Source: Brevibacillus_C sp046036945 (GTDB lineage Bacteria; Bacillota; Bacilli; Brevibacillales; Brevibacillaceae). Taken from it: a stretch of DNA of 64,000 nt. The stretch is from the NCBI RefSeq assembly GCF_046036945.1, contig NZ_JBJQOQ010000009.1, positions 1-64,000 of the forward strand, given 5' to 3'. Made by a program: the position numbers and the translations under genes. The notes under the pieces were generated by a model. The model was not told the DNA's origin and made no database searches. It saw only the letters and a program-made list of their open reading frames with translations. This document shows, piece after piece, positions 16,399 to 23,730 of this stretch (its first letter is position 1; every line of letters starts with the position of its first letter).

Positions 16399-16435
16399 AA
16401 AAAATCCGGTCGTGGCGTAAAGAGCCGCGACCGGG
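16399..16435 (-). terminator. Terminator of the nrdIEF operon
   Basis: CCGGTCGTGGC (16407-16417) pairs with GCCGCGACCGG (16425-16435), one G-U/A mismatch, followed on the minus strand by a T-run (16405-16399). It lies 15 bases beyond the nrdF stop. Confidence 0.85.
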
Positions 16436-16449
16436 GCTGCAGTCCGATC

Positions 16450-17406
16450 CTACACGTCAAACGAGAAGTCTTCGTCGCGCAGCGGTTCGACATGGATGGT
16501 GCGGACGTATCCATTTCCCTTCTTGGAAAAAAAGTCGTGCTGCTTGGTCTGCGTCCGGATGCCGTTCAAGACGATCGGGTTTACTTCTTCCTCGGGAAAC
16601 ACGGGGTCGAGGCCGAGGTTCATCATCGCTTTGTTGGCGTTGTAGCGGACGTACGCCTTTACTTCTTCGGCCAGCCCGACCGATGTGTACAGTTCGTCCG
16701 TATACGCTTCTTCGTTTTGATGCAGGCGCCGAAGAAGCTCGTGAATTTCGCGGAGCGCTTCATCCTGCTCGCCGGCGCTGAGTTGTTGGAACACCTCTTG
16801 CGCGAGTACGCCTACGTACAAGCCGTGAATGCTCTCGTCGCGCAGGATCAGGTCGATGATTTCCCCGCTGCTGGTCATTTTCCCCTGACCTGCCAGAAAC
16901 AGGGGATAGAAAAACCCGCTGTAGAACAGATAGCTCTCCAGAAACACGGAAGCGCACATCGCCAGATACAAGTCTTTTGCCGTCCGAATCTGGTTGTAGT
17001 AGGCGGAGATGATCTCCGCTTTGGTCTGCAGGCGCTGATTTTCTTCCACCCAGCGGAAAATCCCGTCGATCTCCTCCGTCGTCGCCAAGGTCGTAAAGAT
17101 GCTGCTGTAGGACTTGGCGTGGATCTGTTCCATCATCCCCATAAAACCCAGCACCGCTTTGCGCTGAAGGCCGTCGACGTGCTCAAGGATTTTCGGCATG
17201 CCGACGCCGCCCTGGACGGTATCGAGCAGGGTGAGTCCGCCCAGCACTTTTTTGTACGTCTCCCGCTCCTCTTCCGTCAACTCGATCCACGACATTTTGT
17301 CGTCCGACAGCGGGATTTCATCATCTGTCCAGAACTGCATGATGTTCTGGTTCCAAAACGTCAAGGTAAATTCGTCGTCCGGCCTGTTCCAATTGACTGC
17401 TTTCAT
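16450..17406 (-). CDS. nrdF: Ribonucleotide reductase class Ib, beta subunit
   Basis: 318 residues, normal length for NrdF, the di-metal tyrosyl-radical subunit that activates NrdE. Visible family segments are the start with NWNRPDDEFTLTFWNQNI, LTEEERETYKKVLGGLTLLDTVQGG, and the metal-ligand region EQIHAKSYSSIF (Glu/His ligands). The C-terminal tail ends in EDFSFDV, the peptide that docks on NrdE. It is 28 bases behind nrdE in one operon, with a terminator immediately after. The whole operon sits under a cobalamin riboswitch. Confidence 0.95.
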   Translation of the reverse strand: MKAVNWNRPDDEFTLTFWNQNIMQFWTDDEIPLSDDKMSWIELTEEERETYKKVLGGLTLLDTVQGGVGMPKILEHVDGLQRKAVLGFMGMMEQIHAKSYSSIFTTLATTEEIDGIFRWVEENQRLQTKAEIISAYYNQIRTAKDLYLAMCASVFLESYLFYSGFFYPLFLAGQGKMTSSGEIIDLILRDESIHGLYVGVLAQEVFQQLSAGEQDEALREIHELLRRLHQNEEAYTDELYTSVGLAEEVKAYVRYNANKAMMNLGLDPVFPEEEVNPIVLNGIRTQTKQHDFFSKKGNGYVRTIHVEPLRDEDFSFDV

Positions 17407-17433
17407 CTCGTCGTCCTCTCTCCTGTTCGGTCG

Positions 17434-19518
17434 TTAAATCGCACAGCTGATGCACTCTTCTACGGTCAGATGCTTCGTCCGCGTGTAATAAAGCGACTTC
17501 AAGCCTTTCTTCGCCGCGTATATGTAGTACCGGGCCAGCTCTCTCGTAGACACGCTGCTGTTGATGTGCAGGACGGTCGAGATGCCTTGGTCGACATGCT
17601 CCTGGATCTCCGCGATCAGGTCGATCACCTTGAACTGGTCGAGCAGGTAGGCCGACTTGTAGTAAAAGTAATTGTCCGGCGACAAGTACGGCATCGGGTA
17701 GTACGTCGTGGAGTTGGCGTAGGTCCTGGTTTCGATGTGCTCGACGACCGGCATTACGCTGGAAGTCGCGTTCTGGATGTAGGAGATGCTCTGCGTGGGT
17801 GCGATTGCCAGCCGGTAGGCATGGTACAGCCCGTGGCGTTGTACAAGCTCCTTGAGCCTGGCCCAGTCTGCCGTCGAAGGGATCTGGATGCCGGCAAACA
17901 GCTGTTTCACCTTTTCCGTCCGCGGGTGGTAATCCGTCTCCAGGTACTTGTCAAAATAGGTCCCCTTGGCGTATTCGGAACGTTCGAAACCGGCAAAGGT
18001 GACGCCGCGGTCCCGCGCGATCTCCATGCTTTTCTCCAGTGAGTAATAGTTCATCATCATGAAAAAAGTTCTGGCAAAATCTTTGGCTTCCTCGCTCTCG
18101 TAGGCGATCTTCTGCTTCGCCAGGTAGCCGTTCAGATTCATCGCGCCAAGTCCGACGGAGTGCAGCTCGCGATTGGCTTTTTGCACCCCCGGCGCGTTTT
18201 CGATCCGGGTCGTGTCGCTCACTGCCGTCAATGCCTCGATGCCTTCGTGCACCGACTCCCGCAGCTTCTTTTGCTCCATCACATTGGCGATGTTGAGCGA
18301 GGCCAGGTTGCAGCTGATGTCGCGGCGGATGATGTCTTCCAGTCCGTAATCGTTGATCGTCGAGGTCTCCTGCAGTTGAAAGATTTCCGTGCAGAGGTTG
18401 GACATCTTGATCGACCCGATCTCTTTCAAGGCGTGTGCCTTGTTGGCGTTCGACTTGTTCATGATGTACGGGTAGCCCGATTCCAGCTGGATCATCGCGA
18501 TCTTGGTCAGCATCTCGCGGGCGCTCATCACGGTTTTCTTCTTGACCCGCTCGTTGGCCAGCAGTTCATCGTACATCTGGTCGAGGTCAAGGTCGTCCAG
18601 GTGCTGTCCGTATTCCCGGTAGACAGAGTAAGGCGCAAACACGGTGAGCGGCTTGTCCTGCGCCGCCAGCTGGTAAAACTTGTCCGGCACGATCAGGCCG
18701 ATCGACAGCGTCTTGATCCGCGATTTTTCGTCGGCGTTGATTTTTTTGCTGTCCAAAAACTCGATGACGTCCCAACCGAAGATGTTGTAATAGGCCGCCC
18801 CTGATCCCTTCCGCTGCCCCATCTGGTCGGCGTAGGAAAACGCGTCCTCCATCAGCTTGAGGACCGGCATAATCCCCTTCGCCGCGCCTTCCACCCCTTT
18901 GATCGGCTCGCCGCGGCCGCGCAGTTTGGAGAGGTTGACGGCGACGCCGCCGCCGATTTTGGAGAGCTGCATGCAGGTGCCTAATATGTAATTGATCGAG
19001 TTGAGCGAATCGTCCATCTCCAGCAGAAAGCACGATACCATCTCTCCCCGGCGGCTTTTCCCGGCGTTGAGAAACGTTGGCGTAGCCGGCTGGAGGCGCT
19101 GTTCGATCATCGCTTGAGCCAGACGTTTGGCCCGCTCAAAATCTCCCTCTCCGAGCGAAAGAGCGACGATCGCCACCCGGTCGGGGTACTGTTCCAGGTA
19201 CATCGACTTGTCATCTGTCTTCAGCGCGTAGTCTTTGTAAAACTTCGACGCCGCCATGTAGGAGGAAAACTGGAACCCGTAGCTGTGAACGGTGCGGAAG
19301 ATCTCTTCCACCTGCTCCGGGGTGTACCGCTCGTATACATTTTCGTAGTACTGATGGTCGATCATGTAGTCCATTCTCGCTTTGACGCTGTCAAACTGCA
19401 TCGTGTTCGCGCGGACTTCCTCCATGAATACTTCGACCGCTTCCCGATCTTTGTCCAATTGGAAAAATCCGTCACTGCCACGCTGCATCAATTGGTTGTT
19501 CAGTTCAATGTGCCGCAA
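17434..19518 (-). CDS. nrdE: Ribonucleotide reductase class Ib, alpha subunit
   Basis: 694 residues, the length of NrdE, without the N-terminal ATP-cone of class Ia enzymes. It reduces ribonucleoside diphosphates to deoxy forms. Recognisable parts are the NAGKSRRGEMVSCFLLEMDDS region with an active-site Cys, NLCTEI, and the C-terminal redox pair EECISCAI that exchanges electrons with glutaredoxin-like NrdH or thioredoxin. The start is TTG at 19518 behind GAGGTGG. It overlaps the end of nrdI by 14 bases. No nrdH is seen nearby. Confidence 0.95.
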   Translation of the reverse strand: MRHIELNNQLMQRGSDGFFQLDKDREAVEVFMEEVRANTMQFDSVKARMDYMIDHQYYENVYERYTPEQVEEIFRTVHSYGFQFSSYMAASKFYKDYALKTDDKSMYLEQYPDRVAIVALSLGEGDFERAKRLAQAMIEQRLQPATPTFLNAGKSRRGEMVSCFLLEMDDSLNSINYILGTCMQLSKIGGGVAVNLSKLRGRGEPIKGVEGAAKGIMPVLKLMEDAFSYADQMGQRKGSGAAYYNIFGWDVIEFLDSKKINADEKSRIKTLSIGLIVPDKFYQLAAQDKPLTVFAPYSVYREYGQHLDDLDLDQMYDELLANERVKKKTVMSAREMLTKIAMIQLESGYPYIMNKSNANKAHALKEIGSIKMSNLCTEIFQLQETSTINDYGLEDIIRRDISCNLASLNIANVMEQKKLRESVHEGIEALTAVSDTTRIENAPGVQKANRELHSVGLGAMNLNGYLAKQKIAYESEEAKDFARTFFMMMNYYSLEKSMEIARDRGVTFAGFERSEYAKGTYFDKYLETDYHPRTEKVKQLFAGIQIPSTADWARLKELVQRHGLYHAYRLAIAPTQSISYIQNATSSVMPVVEHIETRTYANSTTYYPMPYLSPDNYFYYKSAYLLDQFKVIDLIAEIQEHVDQGISTVLHINSSVSTRELARYYIYAAKKGLKSLYYTRTKHLTVEECISCAI

Positions 19519-19864
19519 TCCCTGCCACCTCTTTCACAAAATACTCCACATCGCGACTGGTCCCCGACAGTTCGAATTTGGAAATAACCGGAACCTTGTA
19601 CTGATCGGCTATCGCATCCGCGCTCTTGGCAAAATTTCCGCCCCAGTTGCGGTTCCCGCTGGCCGAAACTCCCCGCAGCATGGCGTGATTTCGCTGCAAA
19701 AAAGCTTTTACCGTCTCCGGCACCTGGCCAAATCCCGTCGTATAGGTAATGAGTACGAACGGCTCTTCCAGCGTCATTTTGGCGTCGATTTGCACGCTTC
19801 GCACATTTGCCTTGGTTACAAATCTTCGCACGTTTCCCGTCTTCGAATCATAGGCGACCAGCAT
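19505..19864 (-). CDS. nrdI: NrdI flavodoxin, partner of class Ib reductase
   Basis: 119 residues. NrdI supplies the oxidant that builds the Mn-tyrosyl radical in NrdF. FMN-fold motifs are DSKTGNVRRF, ITYTTGFGQVP, GVSASGNRNWGGNFAKSAD and KFELSGTSRDVE, all diagnostic of NrdI. ATG 19864 lines up with the usual NrdI start (MLVAYDSKTGN); a TTG three codons upstream is also possible. It is the first gene of nrdI-nrdE-nrdF, downstream of a riboswitch and a terminator hairpin. Confidence 0.95.
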   Translation of the reverse strand: MLVAYDSKTGNVRRFVTKANVRSVQIDAKMTLEEPFVLITYTTGFGQVPETVKAFLQRNHAMLRGVSASGNRNWGGNFAKSADAIADQYKVPVISKFELSGTSRDVEYFVKEVAGIAAH

Positions 19865-19904
19865 GTCCCTCAATCCTTCCCTTATGTACTGCTGTTTGTT
19901 GCAG

Positions 19905-19948
19905 AAAAAGCAAAGCGCATCCGACGACTAGCAGGAGGTCGGATGCGC
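19905..19948 (-). terminator. Terminator between cobalamin riboswitch and nrdI
   Basis: GCGCATCCGAC (minus strand 19948-19938) pairs perfectly with GTCGGATGCGC (19925-19915), then a T-rich tract TTTGCTTTTT. It lies about 90 bases beyond the aptamer and 40 bases before nrdI: the expression platform for transcription termination. Confidence 0.85.
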
Positions 19949-20035
19949 GTAAAAATCCACAGGATGCACGGGCCTACGGCTTGCAGGCCAGCTGCGCGAA
20001 CCCTTCCCTATCTCCCGTAGGTACCAGAGTGCAGA

Positions 20036-20213
20036 CGAACAGGCAGGTCTCCTGGCTCAAGGGTCATCGCTCCGTCCGCCTTCCCGATCGCGGCGATCAG
20101 TGGCACCTTGGAACGGAACTTCCCTATTACAGTGGCGGGACCGCGCCGGAATCGCACCGTGCTTCCCTTTTTAAGTCTCTGCCAAATATTGTTGGCAAGA
20201 CACCTGTCCGTAT
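20036..20213 (-). ncRNA. Cobalamin (AdoCbl) riboswitch upstream of nrdIEF
   Basis: Minus-strand leader with the conserved landmarks in order: the GGGAAGCACGGTGCGATTCCGG region, the B12 box GCCACTGT (20136-20129), and GAGCCAGGAGACCTGCC near 20058-20042. The flanking CAGG/CCTG segments pair as P1. Family knowledge: coenzyme B12 binding usually shuts the gene off. Here the aptamer is followed by a terminator, so B12 should stop transcription into the B12-independent reductase. This implies that the cell also has a B12-dependent class II reductase (inference). Confidence 0.9.
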
Positions 20214-20235
20214 CAATATGTAGATGACTTTATTT

Positions 20236-20264
20236 ACCTTACAACAAGATGTTGAGGGTGTCAA
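20236..20264 (-). promoter_or_regulatory. Promoter of the riboswitch-nrdIEF transcript
   Basis: Perfect -35 TTGACA (20264-20259), 17-base spacer, weak -10 TAAGGT (20241-20236). The start would be near 20229, about 15 bases before the aptamer. Confidence 0.55.
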
Positions 20265-20417
20265 TACTTGGCACGCTGTTTGGAGGGGAGGATTGCACTT
20301 TGGGAGAGAGATGATGCGTTCTTTGGCTTTGGTGAACATTGTGGTCCGGAAGAAAAAAATGGGCTCGCTCGTTCGCGGCACGCCAGCGGGGAAGCTGGGG
20401 GTGGCCGTCTCCACTAC

Positions 20418-20495
20418 AAAAAGCGGCACGTCGACCAAAAAGGACTGTAGGTATTTCAACGTAGGATTTGGTCGACAAGCGTGTGCCGCTTTTTT
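20418..20495. repeat. Long imperfect inverted repeat, possibly a bidirectional terminator
   Basis: AAAAAGCGGCAC (20418-20429) pairs with GTGCCGCTTTTT (20483-20494), and GTCGACCAAA (20430-20439) pairs with TTTGGTCGAC (20467-20476). A six-base bulge lies on one side and the loop is 27 bases. The A/T runs at the ends could stop transcription both ways. It lies between the nrd promoter and the NhaC gene, which has its own terminator, so it may be an intergenic repeat element or structured RNA. No convincing gene in 20265-20584. Confidence 0.6.
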
Positions 20496-20584
20496 CCGTT
20501 ACGACTGGGTAGGCGTGCCAAGGCCTGCGCTCGCTCCATTTTTTTCTTCCGTCTCGTAGCCTTAGTGTTATAGATGCGTAAAGA

Positions 20585-20625
20585 CGCCGCTTACTCCCGT
20601 TGGCAGATGTGGGAGATAAGCGGCG
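20585..20625 (-). terminator. Terminator after the NhaC-family gene
   Basis: CGCCGCTTA-CTCCC (20585-20598) pairs with GGGAG-ATAAGCGGCG (20611-20625); on the minus strand it is followed by TCTTT. Located 13 bases past the stop. Confidence 0.75.
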
Positions 20626-20637
20626 CTTGAGATATTG

Positions 20638-22080
20638 TTACGTAGATTCCACCTGGACCGCCGGGGTGATTGTGGCGGAGTCGGCGGGGTTTGCTTTCGG
20701 TTCGTACGCGATTTTGATCCCGAGAAAGCCGTAGATGATTGCGATGATGGGGCTGAGGATGCTGAAAAAGGCAAATGGCGCGTACGTGAAAGCGTGGACT
20801 CCTAGGGTGGCGAACATGAATGCTCCGCAGGTGTTCCAGGGGAACAGCGGTGAGGTGACGGAGCCGCCGTCTTCGACCGTTCGGGAGAGGTTTTTCAGCT
20901 GCAGTCCCCGTTTTTTGTATTCGGATGCGTACATGCGGGCGGGAAAAATGATCGCCAGGTAGGCATCGCATGCGAGGAAATTGGTCGTGACACTCGTCCC
21001 GACGGTCGTGGCGATCAGGCTGCCGGTCGACCTGACACGCTTTAGGATGGCGTTGACGATGGATTCCAGGATTCGCGTCGTTTCCAGGATTCCTCCGTAA
21101 GCCATGGCAATCATGATCAGGGCGATCGTCCAAAACATCGATTCAATGCCGCCGTTGTTTAACAGGCTGTCGATCATTTCAATTCCCGTCTCAGCGGTAT
21201 GTCCGTAGTACAGGGTATTTAAGGCCTCCTTCAGGGAAGCGCCCTGCACGACCGCAGTACAGATCGTGCCGAGTACCGTTCCGATCACCAAGCCGGGAAT
21301 CGCAGGCATTTTAAACACCAGCATGACGATGACCGTCAGAGGAACGAGCAAAATCCACGGGCTGATGACAAAAAGTTCGCGCAGCTGCCCTTGCAGGATC
21401 ATCACTTGCTCGGCATTGTCGCTTGCATGGTCCAACGTAAATCCGATAATCGTGTACAGGATCAGCGCGATGGTAATCGCCGGAACGGTCGTAAACATCA
21501 GATGCTTGATATGTTCAAACAGGTCGATCCCGGTGACGCCCGCAGCCAGGTTCGTCATTTCCGACAGGGGAGACACCTTGTCGCCGAAATAGCAGCCGGA
21601 CACGACGGCACCGGCGGCCAGGGCGATCGGAATCCCCAATCCTTCGGCCATGCCCATAATCGCGATCCCGATGGTTCCAGCCGAGGTCCAGGCATTCCCC
21701 GACGCCACCGATACCAGCATGCAGATGGCGCAGGCGGCGACGAGGAAATACGTCGGAGATAAGACCTCCAAACCGTAGTAGATCATGGTCGGCACGATCC
21801 CTCCGGCGGTCCAGGAGCCGATCAGGGCGCCGATGATCATCAGGATCAGAATCGCCTGCAGCGGCAGGGTGATCGTTTTCAGCATGCCTTTTTCAATCTC
21901 TTTCCACGAGTGTCCCAGACACAAGCCCACGATTGTCGCGACGATCGCACTCGCCAAAAGCGGAATATGCGGGTCCAGCTCCAGGACGAAGATGCCGACG
22001 AACAGCGATACGATCATAAACGCGATCGGGATCAGCCCCACCCATACCGGCGGGACTTTTCTGGGTTCAATGTCCTCCAT
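20638..22080 (-). CDS. NhaC-family Na+/H+ antiporter
   Basis: 480 residues with about 11-12 hydrophobic segments. The pattern is that of NhaC-type antiporters (GSWTAGGIVPTMIYYGLEVLSP, SVASGNAWTSAGTIGIA, GAVVSGCYFGDKVSPLSEMTNLA). It exchanges cations or an organic anion across the membrane. Family members near catabolic genes may also move organic substrates (for example malate/lactate antiport), so a role in uptake of the compound used by the neighbouring aminotransferase is possible. GGGGG lies eight bases before ATG 22080. It follows the aminotransferase gene by about 50 bases; probably one transcript. Confidence 0.85.
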   Translation of the reverse strand: MEDIEPRKVPPVWVGLIPIAFMIVSLFVGIFVLELDPHIPLLASAIVATIVGLCLGHSWKEIEKGMLKTITLPLQAILILMIIGALIGSWTAGGIVPTMIYYGLEVLSPTYFLVAACAICMLVSVASGNAWTSAGTIGIAIMGMAEGLGIPIALAAGAVVSGCYFGDKVSPLSEMTNLAAGVTGIDLFEHIKHLMFTTVPAITIALILYTIIGFTLDHASDNAEQVMILQGQLRELFVISPWILLVPLTVIVMLVFKMPAIPGLVIGTVLGTICTAVVQGASLKEALNTLYYGHTAETGIEMIDSLLNNGGIESMFWTIALIMIAMAYGGILETTRILESIVNAILKRVRSTGSLIATTVGTSVTTNFLACDAYLAIIFPARMYASEYKKRGLQLKNLSRTVEDGGSVTSPLFPWNTCGAFMFATLGVHAFTYAPFAFFSILSPIIAIIYGFLGIKIAYEPKANPADSATITPAVQVEST

Positions 22081-22129
22081 CTCATCAACCCCCTTCGAAT
22101 GTTATCGCTTGCAGTTCTCCTTGGCGTGA

Positions 22130-23476
22130 CTAATCGAGCAGCGATTCTACGCTTTCGCGAAAGACCTTCGTGTGCGTATCGACGTCCTCCGCCTTGGTTT
22201 GCGATGAGATGAGGGCCATGTTGTGAAACGGCGTCATTAAAATCCCGCGATTGAGCGCATACAAGTGCATGTAACGATCCAGTTCGAAATCTACCGCTGC
22301 GGCTGCCTCTCCGCCGTTGCGCGGGGGCGTGCTGCGGAACCAGTACTCCGATCGGCAGCCCAGCCGTTTGACGATCCAGGGAAGCCCTTTTTCGGAAATG
22401 ACCTCTTCCACCCCAGCGGCAAACCGTTCGGCCAGGGGGATGTTCCGGTCGAATGCCTCCTGTGTCAGCACGTTCTCCAGCGTGGAGCGCATCGCCGCCA
22501 TCGACAGCGCGTTTCCGGCCAATGTGCCGCCGATGCCGCCCGTATCGGAATCTTCCAGCGAGATCGTCCCGCGTATCCGGTCTGCGACCTCTTCGCTAAA
22601 TCCGTAGACTGCCGTCGGGATCCCTGCGCCAATCGCTTTGCCCACCGTCAGCATATCCGGCTTTAGACCATAGGCCCCCGTATACCCTCCCGGTCCGGCG
22701 CACATCGTATGGGTCTCGTCGTAGATGAGCAGCGTCCCTGTACGGCGGGTCAGCTCGCGAAGGGCGTCCAGATAACCGGGGTCGGGATGGATAATGCCGA
22801 TGTTGGTCATGGCCGGTTCGGCCAGCACACAGGCGACATCACCTGGTGCGAGCGCCTTTTCCAGCGCATCGATGTCATTAAACTCGACGACCTTGGTGGT
22901 ATGTACAGGATCTACCTGTGGGCCGATGTTGCCGCTGCGGCTGCCGGGAACTCCGCCGCGCAGCGTAATGAACGCCTCATCTACAGTGCCGTGGTAGCTG
23001 TAGTTGAAGACGAGGACGTACTTGCGCTTCGTGATATGACGGGCCAGCCGCAGGGAAAAGCGGTTCGCATCCGTCGCAGAGATGGCGACCTGCCAGTACG
23101 GCAGCCCAAAACGCCGGGCCAGTTCCTCTCCGACCCAGATCGCATCTTCTGTCGGCAGCATAAACGTCACGCCGTTTCGCACCCGTTCGACAATCCCGGG
23201 AACCGCTCCTTCCGGTGCATGTCCCGTCATCGAGCCGGTATCTCCCAGACAAAAATCGATGTAGCGATGCCCGTCTACATCGGTAAAATAAGCGCCGGAA
23301 CCGCTTTCAACAAAAACCGGAAAGCTGCCCGCCCACTTGACCATCCAGTTCATCGGAACGCCGTCAATGTAGTTTGCCTTTGCCCGTTCAAACAGCGCTT
23401 TCGATTTGGGATGGGTCTCTTCAAATAGATGAAGCTCCTCTGCCAATCTCTGCTGTAAACGCTCTCTACTGATCAT
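22130..23476 (-). CDS. Class III PLP-dependent aminotransferase
   Basis: 448 residues of the aminotransferase class III fold, close in style to glutamate-1-semialdehyde aminomutase-like enzymes. Visible motifs: GDTGSMTGHAP, SYHGTVDEAF, the PLP-Asp region LIYDETHTMCAGPGG, and TVGKAIGAGIPTA with the Schiff-base Lys. It transfers an amino group from an omega- or beta-amino compound to a keto acid. The substrate is unknown. A sigma-54 promoter lies 50 bases upstream, and the adjacent gene is a sigma-54 activator, so it should be induced by its substrate. Confidence 0.85.
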   Translation of the reverse strand: MISRERLQQRLAEELHLFEETHPKSKALFERAKANYIDGVPMNWMVKWAGSFPVFVESGSGAYFTDVDGHRYIDFCLGDTGSMTGHAPEGAVPGIVERVRNGVTFMLPTEDAIWVGEELARRFGLPYWQVAISATDANRFSLRLARHITKRKYVLVFNYSYHGTVDEAFITLRGGVPGSRSGNIGPQVDPVHTTKVVEFNDIDALEKALAPGDVACVLAEPAMTNIGIIHPDPGYLDALRELTRRTGTLLIYDETHTMCAGPGGYTGAYGLKPDMLTVGKAIGAGIPTAVYGFSEEVADRIRGTISLEDSDTGGIGGTLAGNALSMAAMRSTLENVLTQEAFDRNIPLAERFAAGVEEVISEKGLPWIVKRLGCRSEYWFRSTPPRNGGEAAAAVDFELDRYMHLYALNRGILMTPFHNMALISSQTKAEDVDTHTKVFRESVESLLD

Positions 23477-23536
23477 TCGTCAATAAGCCCCCAGTACCAA
23501 TGGAATCTCGACACGGCCATGTCGATAAAGCTGAAT

Positions 23537-23552
23537 TGCAAGTACCGTGCCA
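23537..23552 (-). promoter_or_regulatory. Sigma-54 promoter of the aminotransferase-antiporter operon
   Basis: Minus-strand TGGCACGGTACTTGCA matches the -24/-12 consensus at every defined position. Transcription would start near 23526, about 50 bases upstream of the aminotransferase ATG. Confidence 0.85.
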
Positions 23553-23612
23553 TCAGTTTTAGGGCCCACTTTCTTGCCGTACCAAGGGCTTTTTCGCGGT
23601 CTCCGCCTGGAA

Positions 23613-23632
23613 ATTTGTCAATTTTGACAAAT
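23613..23632. promoter_or_regulatory. Palindromic activator site 1
   Basis: ATTTGTCAA and TTGACAAAT are perfect inverted repeats with a two-base centre, about 90-105 bases upstream of the predicted sigma-54 start: the expected location for an enhancer site. Confidence 0.7.
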
Positions 23633-23713
23633 CATCCGTTTACTATATGTCCGGAATGAATGAAGCGGCTGCCAGGCGGCAATCAGAGCATTTTTTTAAT
23701 TCTGAATATGGAA

Positions 23714-23729
23714 TTGTCAAATTTGACAA
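23714..23729. promoter_or_regulatory. Palindromic activator site 2
   Basis: TTGTCAAATTTGACAA is a perfect 16-base palindrome sharing the TTGTCAA/TTGACAA arms of site 1, about 100 bases further upstream. It ends one base from the stop codon of the activator gene. Confidence 0.7.
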
Positions 23730-23730
23730 A

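Noticed and set aside
20314..20559. Plus-strand frame starting with two ATGs behind GGGAGAG
   Set aside because: It runs straight through the long inverted repeat, its composition is unlike coding DNA nearby, and no motif is visible.
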